Source: Rapana venosa (taxonomy: Eukaryota; Mollusca; Gastropoda; Neogastropoda; Muricidae). Taken from it: DNA of 64,000 nt. The number at the start of each line of letters is the position of its first letter. The first letter of the stretch is position 1. Shown here one piece after another: positions 25,550 through 31,194 of this stretch. A model generated the notes under the pieces. It ran no database searches, had not been told where the DNA came from, and worked only from the letters and a program-made list of their open reading frames with translations. The translations under genes were made by a program, and so were the position numbers. The stretch is taken from NCBI GenBank assembly GCA_028751875.1, contig CM054145.1:7498950-7562949 (forward strand), written 5' to 3'.

Positions 25550-26651
25550 TAGCGCCCAGACCACCACTCATGGTCTAATGGATGGGGGAAAAGTTTCGGG
25601 TATTGGATGTATTATGAATTGTGTGGTGTTTGCTTTCAGCCCAAGGAAACTCTGGTGACCCGCTGGAGGTCAGATCCATATGCCAGAGGCAGTTATTCCT
25701 TTGTGGCTTCAGGATCTACAGGTGTGTGTGTGTGTGTGTGTGTGTGCGCGTAATGCAAAGTAGTGTATCGTAGTCTCTGTGTAAGTGTGTGTGTGTGTGT
25801 GACAGTGTCCGTGTGCTTGTCTAAGAGGGAAGGAGGGAGGAGGGGGAGATAGATAGATAGAAAGATAAAGAGAGAGAGAGGGAGAATTGAATTTTATTGA
25901 AAGAGGGTTATGGTGTAAGCAGACATGCTTTTTTACAACCAGCCCTCTGGAGAGAGAGAGGAGGGAGTGAGAGAGAATGTGTGTGTGTGTGTGTTTGTCC
26001 CTATCCAAAAGAGTGAGAGAGAGTGTTAGTGAGTGTGTGTGTATGCTCATGGTTTGCATTGTTGCTTTTAAATTGTGAAATATGTGTGTCTGTTCTGTTT
26101 TTATATAAATGACCTGGCCGATATATTGTGTGTTCTGTTTTTATGTATAAACGACCTGGCTGATATATTGTGTGTTCTGTTTTTATATATAAATGATCTG
26201 GCTGATAAATTGTGTATTCTGTTTTCACACCACACACACACACACACACTAAAAGTGATGTGGCTGATATATTATGCGTTCTGTTTCGATTTCGAACCTT
26301 GCTCATATGTGTTCTGTTTTGATAGATACATCTCGCTGATATATTGTGCATTCTGCCTCAATACATCCAAGCGACCCTCACTGCTATATATATATGTATT
26401 TCAGGCAACCTCACTGCTATCTATCTATATATATTTCAGGCAACGACTACGACCTGTTGTCGACACCGATCAGCATGGGCCCGAACATGAAGCCACGCCT
26501 GTACTTTGCCGGGGAGCACACCATCCGCAACTATCCGGCCACGGTGCACGGGGCTTTGCTCAGCGGGTTCCGCGAGGCCGGGCGTATCGCCGACACCTTC
26601 CTGGGGGCGCCCTACTCTCTTCAGTCCACTGCTAAACCCGCCTCCTCCTAG
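572..26651 (+). CDS. KDM1A: KDM1A (LSD1), FAD-dependent histone lysine demethylase, C-terminal part
   Basis: This nuclear flavoenzyme oxidatively removes mono- and dimethyl groups from histone H3 lysine 4, usually in the CoREST complex. Seen: 11 exons, joined at 572-678, 3490-3584, 9264-9406, 11693-11783, 16590-16724, 17817-18039, 19745-19840, 20875-21068, 23700-23942, 25640-25721 and 26440-26651, about 540 codons. In order they encode the FAD dinucleotide loop (GAGIAG), the substrate domain, the antiparallel coiled-coil tower that docks CoREST, and the rest of the amine oxidase fold. That fold includes the lysine of NLNK-V, equivalent to the catalytic Lys661 of human LSD1, and the final FAD contact [19 protein letters not shown]. 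Phases agree at every junction except between the first two exons, where an exon is missing. The N-terminal SWIRM exons lie left of the window. Identity with KDM1A rather than KDM1B rests on the tower insertion. Confidence 0.95.
680..1228 (-). mobile_element. tRNA-derived SINE, family F4
   Basis: The tRNA-like head lies at about 1155-1228 read on the minus strand (box A like gccgagtggttaag, box B like gggtttgaatcc). The body runs leftward to about 730 and ends in the family signature of a TGGTGAACCT-type motif. The part near 850-960 looks like a second partial copy in the opposite sense. Confidence 0.65.
1384..2185. repeat. 21-bp minisatellite, about 38 copies
   Basis: The unit is about gtagctgccatgtttgttgtt, with variants that change agct to aagt or insert an extra gtt. 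It lies in the same KDM1A intron as the missing exon. A 273-codon open frame runs through it on the minus strand, but it is repeat peptide without a splice or start context, so I do not call it a gene. Confidence 0.93.
2362..2645 (+). mobile_element. tRNA/5S-like SINE, family F1, diverged copy
   Basis: Contains the 5S-like segment (aagcagcgtcgagcgtgg, then cttgcatgggtgaccg) and the family body with gtaaatgggtacctgccc and gatgggcgccgccctc, ending near a ttatgggacacc motif. Its tRNA-like head is eroded compared with the copy at 59908. Confidence 0.75.
2685..2850 (+). mobile_element. Dispersed repeat, family F5
   Basis: Shares the order cagctgctatcc..., ctggtgctaa..., actgaccacacttggacttg, then a ttgaccgagtgatgctggat-like end with four other places in the window (17290, 36310 inverted, 39550, 46935). 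About 160 bp; its source is not clear. Confidence 0.7.
2895..3960. repeat. TG-rich microsatellite blocks around a KDM1A exon
   Basis: Interrupted (TG)n blocks at about 2899-2985, 3098-3275, 3313-3435, 3600-3715 and 3790-3958 lie on both sides of the exon at 3490-3584. Apart from that exon and short unique pieces I see nothing else here. Confidence 0.85.
3490..3584 (+). CDS. KDM1A: KDM1A exon after the FAD loop
   Basis: Acceptor atttcag and donor gtaagt. It encodes [20 protein letters not shown] then [11 protein letters not shown], as in other LSD1 proteins. It enters in a phase needing one base from the previous exon, whereas the exon ending at 678 supplies none, so the two cannot be joined directly. 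Confidence 0.93.
4190..4775 (-). mobile_element. LINE C-terminal fragment with zf-RVT-like motif
   Basis: Two overlapping minus-strand frames join, with a frameshift, into the end of a non-LTR retrotransposon protein: [21 protein letters not shown] sequence (read [20 protein letters not shown]), then [14 protein letters not shown], then a Cys-Cys-His-Cys knuckle ([19 protein letters not shown]). A second fragment of the same knuckle lies at 57817-57945. Decayed and 5-prime truncated. Confidence 0.75.
4727..5080. repeat. Duplicated segment, left copy (family F6)
   Basis: A stretch beginning near ctctgggggtcacccagaac and ending near cagcttttggcctggg is present again at 5500-5850 with point differences. 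An inverted partial copy of the first half is at 10995-11225, so at least that half is dispersed. Confidence 0.8.
5500..5850. repeat. Duplicated segment, right copy (family F6)
   Basis: Same order of sequence as 4727-5080, including agcttgtcatggctgaagg and the cagcttttggcctgg end. The copies are about 770 bases apart, which suggests a local duplication rather than two independent insertions. Confidence 0.8.
5975..7436 (-). mobile_element. piggyBac-like element with degraded transposase
   Basis: The ends read TTAA-CCCTTTACCATT at 5975 and, on the other strand, TTAA-CCCTTTCCCATT ending at 7436, i.e. matching terminal inverted repeats flanked by the TTAA duplication typical of piggyBac. Inside, on the minus strand, two frames (about 7012-6671 and 6744-6538) match the start of the piggyBac transposase domain: [21 protein letters not shown], then [18 protein letters not shown] and YWPTDL. 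The catalytic region further on is absent, so the 1.45 kb copy is non-autonomous. GC-rich gcgggc repeats lie just inside the right end. Confidence 0.8.
7460..7556 (+). mobile_element. SINE family F4, 3-prime part
   Basis: Carries the family end: gaagttggtatgaagctacc, a tcaccggtggtgaacctcag motif and an A/C-rich tail. No tRNA-like head is left. Confidence 0.6.
7588..7728 (-). mobile_element. SINE family F2, 3-prime part
   Basis: Inverted partial copy of the tRNA-derived family seen full length at 36777: gaggataatggaagaagcac, catccagtcccttgtgtg and an aggcagaacaggttttaacg motif. Confidence 0.7.
7730..7955 (+). mobile_element. RTE/jockey-type LINE 3-prime end fragment
   Basis: The reading frame contains [20 protein letters not shown] then [20 protein letters not shown], the usual tail of a LINE ORF2, and ends in a (gaa)n run like other RTE-type tails here. 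It abuts the F2 SINE fragment without a gap. Confidence 0.75.
8262..8760 (+). mobile_element. Dispersed repeat, family E
   Basis: Starts after a (cttctt) run with cgaacgctcagacagcaact, then gcctgacgagacaggcccag, aagaattgttatc-like text and a purine-rich gaagaaggaggtgacaggga segment, ending near cccccagcaccccaggtgaa. The same order recurs at 16790, 39230 and 41795 and inverted at 24615, 28140 and 45445. A head like a tRNA is not visible; class unknown. Confidence 0.7.
8770..9263. other. Intron with no recognised content
   Basis: A/T-rich KDM1A intron sequence upstream of the exon at 9264. I see no open frame, repeat family or structured element in it. Confidence 0.6.
9264..9406 (+). CDS. KDM1A: KDM1A exon
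   Basis: Acceptor gtgttcag and donor gtgagt. It encodes [20 protein letters not shown] followed by [20 protein letters not shown] and the start of the first tower helix. It ends two bases into a leucine codon completed by the next exon. The donor runs within about 12 bases into a 700-base TG-rich tract. Confidence 0.95.
9419..10145. repeat. TG/GGTG-rich tract of about 725 bases
   Basis: Begins about 12 bases after the KDM1A donor at 9407. Made of (TG)n mixed with gtgggtgggtgg and ttgggtgtg variants in higher-order blocks of 70-100 bases. The open frames across it on both strands are low-complexity artefacts. The G-runs on the sense strand could form quadruplex structures. Confidence 0.92.
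10575..10785. repeat. (TG)n microsatellite, about 210 bases
   Basis: Nearly pure TG with regular ta interruptions every 16-24 bases. Same sense-strand polarity as the other TG tracts in this gene. Confidence 0.93.
10995..11225 (-). repeat. Family F6, inverted partial copy
   Basis: Reverse complement of the first half of the segment duplicated at 4727 and 5500, including the cctctgaagtcggagtacag end and the attcccaggtgggatgagcg stretch. Confidence 0.75.
11278..11655 (+). mobile_element. tRNA-derived SINE, family F4, near full length
   Basis: The head at 11281-11352 is tRNA-like: box A gccgagtggttaag, then ggtccatgaagttg and box B gggttcgaatctc. The body continues with gtggggattt, acttcaagtgcagacctg, agatcaaatatgcacatc and the family end caccattagtgaatgt, closing in a (caa)n tail at 11650-11669. 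It ends just before the acceptor of the KDM1A exon at 11693. Confidence 0.85.
11693..11783 (+). CDS. KDM1A: KDM1A exon, first tower helix
   Basis: Acceptor tttgcag. It encodes [20 protein letters not shown] then [10 protein letters not shown], an amphipathic coiled-coil helix. Aligned to the LSD1 tower, the exon should end after CAG at 11783, which leaves a GC donor (CAG then gcgggt). The only GT donor keeping the frame is a weak one after 11804, adding seven residues. Confidence 0.88.
12100..12215 (-). mobile_element. SINE family F2, 3-prime fragment
   Basis: Inverted fragment with ggatactggaataagcgctc, ttacatccagtcctcatgtg and gtatgcagtttttgtcaatt, matching the end of the copy at 36777. 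Confidence 0.7.
12440..15715 (-). mobile_element. CR1/L2-like LINE, decayed near-full-length ORF2
   Basis: Read on the minus strand, the endonuclease comes first (about 15610-14990: [40 protein letters not shown]). Then the reverse transcriptase: [19 protein letters not shown] and [12 protein letters not shown] at 14249-14019, [13 protein letters not shown] at about 13690, [11 protein letters not shown] at about 13580, [11 protein letters not shown] near 13340. The C-terminus reads [17 protein letters not shown] near 12840. Several frameshifts separate these pieces. The 3-prime end is a short untranslated region with a tatatagcgctatatcttgc motif and a (TTA)n tail at 12450-12470. It sits antisense in a KDM1A intron. 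Confidence 0.88.
15645..15895. repeat. Tandem repeat of about 88 bp, three copies
   Basis: A unit with ttgcttaatttcatgcactgta, aaatggccacctaa and a tataattaataat stretch occurs three times in a row, next to the 5-prime side of the LINE. It could be part of that element or independent. Confidence 0.75.
15956..16050 (+). ncRNA. Candidate hairpin RNA, microRNA-precursor-like
   Basis: A 95-base imperfect inverted repeat in the sense strand of a KDM1A intron. The 5-prime arm (15956-15992, core gtgcatctcagct) pairs with the 3-prime arm (16010-16050, core agctgagatgcat) over roughly 37 pairs, with a few single-base bulges or mismatches, leaving a loop of about 17 bases around aatacatgtgg. Size and shape suit a metazoan pre-miRNA. 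I recognise no known miRNA seed in it. A small inverted-repeat transposon remnant is the main alternative. Confidence 0.4.
16318..16616 (+). repeat. Minisatellite containing the KDM1A acceptor and exon start
   Basis: Five units of 57-67 bases, each with agtgtttttgcatat..., cttcag and atgttgtcactgaaagaaa. The fifth is the real exon start at 16590. Decoy acceptors precede 16343, 16403, 16470 and 16527. Confidence 0.9.
16590..16724 (+). CDS. KDM1A: KDM1A exon, tower helix turn
   Basis: Acceptor cttcag and donor gtaagg, 45 codons, phase 0 at both ends. It encodes [20 protein letters not shown] then [20 protein letters not shown]. Its first 30 bases and acceptor are repeated four times upstream; the nearest copy (16527) is an in-frame alternative acceptor. 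Confidence 0.94.
16785..17095 (+). mobile_element. Dispersed repeat, family E
   Basis: Same sequence order as 8262-8760: caacaactattattatctgt, gacaagtcaggcccagcgca, aagaattgttgtctttcaag, gaaggaggtgataag and an end at cccgacatcgccatgggg. Confidence 0.75.
17206..17605 (+). mobile_element. SINE F4 interrupted by repeat F5
   Basis: The F4 tRNA-like head is at 17206-17275 (gccgagtggttaagaccg, gtgggtttgaatcttg). Its body resumes at about 17447 with ctggtgaattaagggtgcgg and continues to about 17600. Between them, 17285-17445 matches F5 (cagctgctatccatcc, cacacttggacttgg, tgttggatttgtg). So F5 entered an existing F4 copy. Confidence 0.75.
17710..17812. repeat. TG/TGCA-rich tract next to a KDM1A acceptor
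   Basis: Alternating purine-pyrimidine run (tgtg, tgcatgcatg, cgcgcgcatg) ending at the acceptor of the exon at 17817. The alternating pattern is compatible with Z-DNA. Confidence 0.8.
17817..18039 (+). CDS. KDM1A: KDM1A exon, second tower helix into oxidase core
   Basis: Acceptor tttgcag follows a TG-rich run; donor gtgtgg. It encodes [20 protein letters not shown], then the very conserved [20 protein letters not shown] and [20 protein letters not shown]. It ends one base into a valine codon. Confidence 0.96.
18420..18481 (-). mobile_element. CR1/L2-like LINE 3-prime tail, left part
   Basis: A (taa)n-like run then tggaattcatatagcgccat, the 3-prime end of the LINE at 12440 in the same orientation. 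It continues at 19364 after the inserted RTE element. Confidence 0.75.
18482..19363 (+). mobile_element. RTE-like LINE, 5-prime truncated, inserted in LINE tail
   Basis: A single frame encodes the end of a reverse transcriptase: [79 protein letters not shown] at 19134-19136 then interrupts, and the same frame resumes with [20 protein letters not shown] to GCNG-stop. It ends in an (atg)n tail. ATATCT is found at both flanks (18476-18481 and 19364-19369) as a target-site duplication. Confidence 0.85.
19364..19670 (-). mobile_element. CR1/L2-like LINE 3-prime tail, right part
   Basis: Continues the tail broken at 18481: ttgcaaaaaacaaatcaaag, then gtttgaaataaatgtgtgtt and the end of the ORF, where the minus strand reads a diverged version of the element's C-terminus ending [15 protein letters not shown]. 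Confidence 0.75.
19745..19840 (+). CDS. KDM1A: KDM1A exon
   Basis: Acceptor gtttcag and donor gtaaga. It encodes [20 protein letters not shown] then [13 protein letters not shown]. Enters two bases into a codon and leaves one base, consistent with both neighbours. Confidence 0.95.
19850..19950 (-). mobile_element. CR1/L2-like LINE 3-prime tail fragment
   Basis: aataataaatggaatttata then tggcgctgtatcttgcaa, matching the tail at 12450-12560. It starts 10 bases after the KDM1A donor at 19841. Confidence 0.75.
19960..20343 (-). mobile_element. TTAA-ended repeat, second copy
   Basis: Reverse complement matches 49405-49795 over most of its length (agtgcaagtgcaccctat, gtaccactgctatgttcata, gttagcatgatatttcactg). 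Its outer end at 20340-20343 is TTAA followed inward by CCTTTTAACTGCC. No coding capacity seen; probably a non-autonomous DNA element. Confidence 0.65.
20340..20618 (+). mobile_element. SINE family F2, head missing
   Basis: Matches 36838-37112: gaggatttttccctggagat, gtccttcagatgagactgga, aacatcttgcacacatttta and a gcgagtgcttattccagtat end with a short A/T tail. The tRNA-like head was displaced by the TTAA-ended repeat. Confidence 0.8.
20635..20825 (-). mobile_element. LINE 3-prime fragment
   Basis: On the minus strand, [20 protein letters not shown] and TGLELERFV are followed by [10 protein letters not shown], a common end of RTE/jockey-like ORF2 ([10 protein letters not shown] type). Two frames are mixed by small indels. 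Confidence 0.7.
20875..21068 (+). CDS. KDM1A: KDM1A exon ending at the catalytic lysine
   Basis: Acceptor accccag and donor gtgagc. It encodes [32 protein letters not shown] and ends with GFGNLNK, whose lysine corresponds to human Lys661, which holds the water next to the FAD N5. The exon is clearly more GC-rich than the flanking introns. Confidence 0.95.
21069..21310. repeat. TG-rich then A/C-rich intron start
   Basis: The donor at 21069 runs into gtgtgtggttgtgggtgggt-type sequence to 21180. From about 21205 to 21313 the plus strand is almost only A and C (ccccccaaaaaaccaac). Confidence 0.8.
21415..21800. other. Unassigned complex sequence
   Basis: Mixed, GC-moderate sequence (cggaggtccacagggagcct, gagccagactgagtgagttg, gaacctccaaccccaaaggc) unlike the surrounding simple sequence. 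No credible exon with splice sites, and no repeat partner in the window. A single copy of an unlisted transposable element is the likeliest identity. Confidence 0.4.
21880..22164 (-). mobile_element. tRNA-derived SINE, separate family
   Basis: Minus-strand head at 22164-22090: ccatggcgcagtggttagca (box A) and gcgggttcgattccc (box B). The body contains ctacccagagtgagtgtgct and ends near gttgacgccgggatatatta. It lies directly against the TTAA of the piggyBac-like element at 22165. Confidence 0.8.
22165..23658. mobile_element. piggyBac-like non-autonomous element
   Basis: The ends are TTAA-CCCTCTTGT at 22165 and its inverse ACAAGAGGG-TTAA at 23658; length inside is 1486 bases. Parts of the interior resemble the element at 5975-7436 (tttgtcaccaattacaggta; clustered gtgtcac motifs; GC-rich cggctgcggccgg repeats inside one end). 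No transposase frame is recognisable. It contains a (TG)n and poly-G run at 22890-22936. It sits in the KDM1A intron before the exon at 23700. Confidence 0.7.
23700..23942 (+). CDS. KDM1A: KDM1A exon, oxidase core
   Basis: Acceptor ttcccag and donor gtgggc, 81 codons, phase 0. It encodes [40 protein letters not shown] and [20 protein letters not shown], almost unchanged from vertebrate LSD1. The acceptor lies only 45 bases from the right end of a piggyBac-like element. Confidence 0.97.
23995..24130. repeat. (AT)n microsatellites
   Basis: Alternating ta runs at 23996-24022 and 24084-24113, separated by a duplicated cctattacctctcttcc / ccaattacccctcttcc segment. Confidence 0.85.
24130..24215 (-). 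mobile_element. SINE family F2 fragment
   Basis: cgcaggatgttctgcatgcg, acaggacctcgtttatagtc: the middle of F2 in inverse orientation. Confidence 0.6.
24538..24612. repeat. (AT)n microsatellite
   Basis: About 75 bases of ta repeats with tata-at interruptions, directly followed by family E. Confidence 0.9.
24613..24715 (-). mobile_element. Dispersed repeat, family E, partial
   Basis: Inverse of the family start: actgggcctgacttgtcagg, then acaacaatagttgctgtctg and an agaagaag end. Confidence 0.7.
24795..25090 (-). mobile_element. CR1/L2-like LINE 3-prime tail with CA expansion
   Basis: Starts with aatggaatttatatagcgct and atatcttgcaaaaacaaatc as in the LINE tail at 12450; the middle is a (CA)n run at 24955-25055, then the cactttggcagggtgg segment also seen at 12680 and 19500. 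Confidence 0.75.
25256..25590 (-). mobile_element. SINE family F3, head missing
   Basis: Reverse complement of the copy at 48719: (ttta)n tail at 25265-25295, then the segments gccacaagagcagcgccacc, gccagggacaactctcttgt and cgggacctcggtttattgtc. The tRNA-like head is not preserved. Confidence 0.8.
25640..25721 (+). CDS. KDM1A: KDM1A exon
   Basis: Acceptor ctttcag; the donor starts directly with a gtgtgtgt tract. It encodes [20 protein letters not shown] then FVASGST, part of the substrate channel of amine oxidases. It ends one base into a glycine codon. Confidence 0.95.
26078..26360. repeat. Tandem repeat of about 47 bp, six copies
   Basis: The unit contains gttctgtttttatatataaa, tgacctggctgatatattgt. 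One copy is interrupted by a (CA)n run. Lies just before the last KDM1A exon. Confidence 0.85.
26368..26445 (+). repeat. Duplicated acceptor of the last KDM1A exon
   Basis: The sequence tttcaggcaac is present at 26400-26410 and again at the true acceptor (26435-26445), each preceded by a ctcactgctat and (ta)n stretch. The decoy would add 35 bases and shift the frame. Confidence 0.8.
26440..26651 (+). CDS. KDM1A: KDM1A last coding exon
   Basis: Acceptor atttcag and stop TAG at 26649-26651. It encodes [20 protein letters not shown], then the FAD-pyrophosphate motif [20 protein letters not shown] and [18 protein letters not shown], with a short serine/alanine-rich tail. The acceptor and first five exon bases are duplicated 35 bases upstream. 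Confidence 0.96.
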
Positions 26652-27980
26652 AATGGCTTTCTCAAGGATGGGCTGTGGTTGGGTTTGGGTTTTTTTTTTG
26701 GCGGGAGGATTACGGCCGATGTTGTGTTTTTTGTGGGGGTGGTTGTAAGATGCGCTGGATGTGAGATTGTCCTTCCTGTGTGCTGCTTGTCGTAGGGTTT
26801 TGTGTGTGTGTGTGGTTGGGTTTTTTTTTTATAGTTTCTCTTTGTCTCTGTTGTCACGTTAGTAGAAGGAAGGTGAGCAATGACAAATTTCATTTTATTC
26901 AGAATAATGATATGAGCACCCATGTGCTTTTTTAACATCTACCATCTAGGGTATATATGAGAGAGACAGAGAATCTAAATTTGGAATGGTAATGTGTGAA
27001 GACGCAGGACCAAAATGTATCTTTCTCGAAGAAAGAATGTACCATAGAATTATTTGGAAGACAGCAGCTCTTCCCAAGTATTTCTTATAGATAATTAGTC
27101 CATAGGACTTAATTAGCAGTTTTGGAACGCAACTTCTTTCATCCTGATATTTTTTTATTGAGGACATGGAACTTTCAATGACATCCTCGTTTTGTACTAG
27201 AAAGGAATGGGATTTCTTTGTTTGGGGCCGGCAGGGGGGGGGACAGTGTCAGAATGGGAAAGCTCCAGTCTTTTGACCGCCAGATAGCAGGGGTAAGACA
27301 GGCATGTAGAGGCAAAGGTGACAGGAAGGGCAGTTTCATTTCGCGCACGTTTGCAGCCATTTTAGATGAATCGATTGTACGCTCAACCTCGACGGACTTT
27401 GAACTGAGTGGTTTAAATATTCGACTTCTTTACATGGTCGCGGGTTTGAATCTTCCAGGCGCTGCCGTTGGCGTAATGAAGGGTTGGTGGGGAATATTTT
27501 AACAATTCCTAGGATCCTTCAGTGCAGACCTGCGGCTTCATTCCTTCGGTGTATAATAACACATGCAAAAATAACATTTAATAATTGTCTGAGTTCATGT
27601 CGGTGTTCGGGGGTTACGCGAACGCGGGAGATACGGCATACATCGCTGAAGTCAAAGGTGGTGGCTGCCTTCATGGTTTTGGGGGGGGGGGGGGGGGGGG
27701 GGGGAGAGAGGTCGCATACGCAAAATCTCGTCATCGGCGAACCTTGGAGCTGTAGCCGAGAAATGGAGAAAGAAAAGAATGATGGGACAACTTGGTGTGA
27801 ATGTTGGTGATGTGTCTCTGCTAAGAGCAGATAAGTGAGAGCTGCGGACTGCTGTGGTGTTTTCAAGAACAGGATCTAAGGACTCTATTGAACATGGCAG
27901 CAGTGTCTGAGTGAATGGATATGTAAACGGGACGTTCACAGTTTATGGACGCATTAAAAACTGTTCTTTTACCTTTTTGT
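26652..27980 (+). promoter_or_regulatory. KDM1A: KDM1A 3-prime untranslated region, possible end near 27975
   Basis: An ATTAAA hexamer at 27953-27958 is followed after about 20 bases by a (GT)n run, the usual layout of a polyadenylation site. Its use is inference; earlier sites cannot be excluded. The stretch contains an F4 SINE and a poly-G run. Confidence 0.3.
27385..27775 (+). mobile_element. SINE family F4 with poly-G expansion
   Basis: tRNA-like head at 27388-27460 (ctgagtggtttaaatattcg, gcgggtttgaatcttc), body ggtgttcgggggttacgcga, end aatctcgtcatcggcgaacc. A run of about 24 G lies at 27680-27703. Confidence 0.75.
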
Positions 27981-28139
27981 GTGTGTGTGTGTGTGTAAAA
28001 TGTGGATCAACTTGAAAGCTTGCTTGATGTTTGTAGAAGGCTGTGTATAGTTTGGGGTTTCTTTTTTACATTTGAGGATATATCTGGATACAGGGCCATG
28101 ACCAAGTATGATGGACTCTCTTTCGGGGAGCGGGGTGTG

Positions 28140-28240
28140 TGTGCTGGGCCTGACTTGTGAGGCGCTTAACGGCAGTGTGGTCATATGACAGACAACAATA
28201 GCTGCTGTCTGAGCATTCGACAAAGGAGCGGAGGAAGTAT
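28140..28240 (-). mobile_element. Dispersed repeat, family E, partial
   Basis: gctgggcctgacttgtgagg, gacagacaacaatagctgct and gagcattcgacaaaggagcg, the inverse of the family start. Confidence 0.7.
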
Positions 28241-28639
28241 TATGATCTCTATTTCATGGCAGTTATGTGTTTGTATATTGCTGAGTATGATGATCATATT
28301 GGATGTTGTGTGTACAGCATTGGGGTTCTTGTGTGCTGATATCATGAATTTTCTTTTGTAAATATCGATATGACAGCAACTTACATGACCAGCCCAGTAT
28401 ATAAACACAGCTATGTTGAAAGAGAGAAATCTGCTTCAGAGAGTTGTGGTTCTAGAGATATAACAGAAAGGGGAAAAAAAATTGTGTCTGTCTTTCTCTC
28501 CCGTGGGGGTAAGCCAAGGAGGCTCTTTCAGTATAAAACAGTATCCCCCACCTTCTGGGAATTCTGTGCCGGAAGTTTCCCCTTTTCTATCACTCCCTTT
28601 GTTTCGGTCTTCATTTCTTTACCTGTCTTTCTCACTCAT

Positions 28640-28925
28640 GTTTAGGAGTGGATGACAAAATTTCTAAGAAAAAAAAAAAGCATGCACACAGGTGTCATGT
28701 TTAGACACCATTCCCGAAGGCTGAATGCGGTTTCCTAAATTGCGGGAGGAGTGGTGGGGGGTTGGGTGGGGGGGGGGGGGAGAACAGTCGCATATTCAAA
28801 GATCTCAACATTGGTGAACCTCAGAACTCTAGCCGAGGAACAAACACCCCCCAAAAAATACAACAACCCCCAAACAAAACCCCACAACAAAAACAAACAA
28901 AAAAAGAAAACAAAAAAAAGGTGCA
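28640..28925 (+). mobile_element. SINE F4 end with A/C-rich tail
   Basis: ccgaaggctgaatgcggttt, a poly-G run, then aacattggtgaacctcagaa and an A/C-only tail from 28835 to 28920. A short F2-like piece (agaaaaaaaaaaagcatgca) precedes it. Confidence 0.65.
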
Positions 28926-31194
28926 CATTAGAAATAGTCACCAGACAGTTATTATGTGTGGTACAACATGGATTTTCCTTTAGCCTGGGTTTACAAGCCT
29001 GTGCTGACCAAAGATGGAATAATGCACACATGCTGTATGATGTATATGTATTTTTTTGTATGTACTGTTTGCATGGTTGTCTGTGTGTCACAGAAGCAAA
29101 AGACTGAGAGAAAGAAAAAAAGGAATAAAAGAAAAACGTGAACATTGGTGATTTGATTCATATTGTACTGCCCCCCCTCCTCCCTGAAATACCATGGCGT
29201 GTGCTTGCTTGCTTACAGAGGAATGAATATTAACCCTTTAGAAAATTCACCCTTATGCTGATAGTTGCTTGTGCGACTTTTCCTATACCGTTGACTGGTA
29301 GTTGCGAGCTATAGTCTCGTGTGCGAGGGCAAGTTTTTTTGACTGGTTACAGTTATCTTTCTTGGATGCAAAACCACTTCTAATAACTTTCCCTTGTTAA
29401 AATATCCATGAGACTGGCCCAGCAACCTGTATTTTTCTCTACTTTCAAGCAAGTTTTGAGTACAAGACTACTAATTATACATGGTGCAGGGCAAAGCGTC
29501 TTCTACCCATCAAAATGGCTGCTCACTGAAACAGGCCGGGAGACTGCGAAGTATTTGCATACCTTTTTGAAGATTTGTTTGCCGATGAAAACAGTTGCAT
29601 CTTGCAGCACTGACTAAATATTCTGTATTTTTGGGTGGCTGTAGAGTTTGGTCTGCATGTTCTACCTGTTGAACATTCCAATTTCTTCCAGGAATATAAA
29701 CTACTATTTGCTACTAACTGCCTTTGATAGTGTTTGTGTTGCCCTTTGTTCAATTCTGAACAACTTTCATTCAGCACATATCATTCAAATATGCATGAGA
29801 AAAACACACACAGCTGAAAATGTGATCATTTTTCTATCCTTTTCTCTCTCTTGTTTAATTTACCGGTGGCAGTGTAATGTATAGAGCATAATTGCGCCAG
29901 TATAAGGATTAAGACCTGGAAAGTATGTCTCTAGATGTTTTTTGCTTAGATGATTAGACATTTTAAAATGTGGCTGTCGTTTTTTCCTCCCCTAAATATC
30001 AAAAAGCAAAGGTCCACATTCAAGCTCACAGCACATTTCCACTCCACACTTAATTCACATCCTTTAATGGAACAGTTTCATTTTTAATACATATTTTCAA
30101 CAAAAAAGATTTTGCACCAAATCCAACAACAAACATCAACCCTTCTCCATACTCTCTACTCTTATGTCTAGATCCTGTGGTTTCCACATCTGAGTAGTGT
30201 TAAGATTTTTGATTTAGCATTCTCAGTGAGAGAGAAAACACACATTACAGTCTGTAGCACAAAGAATTGAACATCACTGGAATACCACCATCAGAAAGCA
30301 AGACTATATTTCAGGTGAAGAGAATACAGCACTGCTGTAGGACTAGGGTTGTGATCAGTGACCATGCGTCAGTCCATTTAAAAGCTGACCTTTTCCCTCA
30401 TCACACATACTGCCCTGCCCAGCCTAGCCCAGCACAAGAGATCATGTGGAAACTGGCACCACACCACATCAAAGAAAGAATATGTGACACTCCATCACAT
30501 AATGAGTCGCATTGCACCAGAGATCAGTTATTATCATGGTATTAATCTGCAATGGAAAGGCTGTACAATATCAAAAAGAGACTGAACATTGGACGATTTT
30601 ATGAAAAGTTATTGTAATGATAGACTGCAGGAAGTGACAAAATGATAAATTGACAATTTAGCATCATGATAAGTGGTCAGAATCAAAGCTTGGGTATTTT
30701 TAAACATATTTTAAAGCAAAAGGAAACAAATTCATGCCTCAATATTTCAGTACAAGGTAAAATAATGGCTATAGTTTTATAATCAAAATCTCAAAATCAA
30801 CAACCTGACCCCCACCTACCTAAAATGGCTCCTAGCAGAAAAGCGACTCATTTCATGGTGGAGTGTCACATATTGGTATCACCTACAACACTTGAAAGCT
30901 AGAATTAAAGACAACTGATAAACTTAACAATCAGTGAGGTGTTCATCTCAAATACAATGTTTACTACTTCTTTTCAGAATGCGAAAATACAACATCTTGA
31001 AACAGTGTCTTATTGGAATTTGCTTGTGAAACATTTGTTGCCTAAGGTCACCAGTATCATGACAGTACAAGAGCAGGTGTTTACACTGATCACAGCTCAC
31101 TCACAAAATGACTTCACAGACAAACGTGCATAGAGCAGGAATGAACGGCATGTCCGTAACTTGTTACAGACTTGTCTCATCTTTCCAAAGTTTA
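28926..31194. other. Intergenic space between converging KDM1A and UFL1
   Basis: Mostly unique A/T-rich sequence. Open frames here are short and lack splice sites or recognisable domains. Apart from a weak TTAA-ended candidate at 29230-29912 I see nothing in it. Confidence 0.55.

Noticed and set aside
29230..29912. Possible third TTAA-ended piggyBac-like element
   Set aside because: Left end TTAA-CCCTTTA is convincing but the right end (TTAA with TCCTTAT inward) matches over only a few bases, and no interior similarity was seen.
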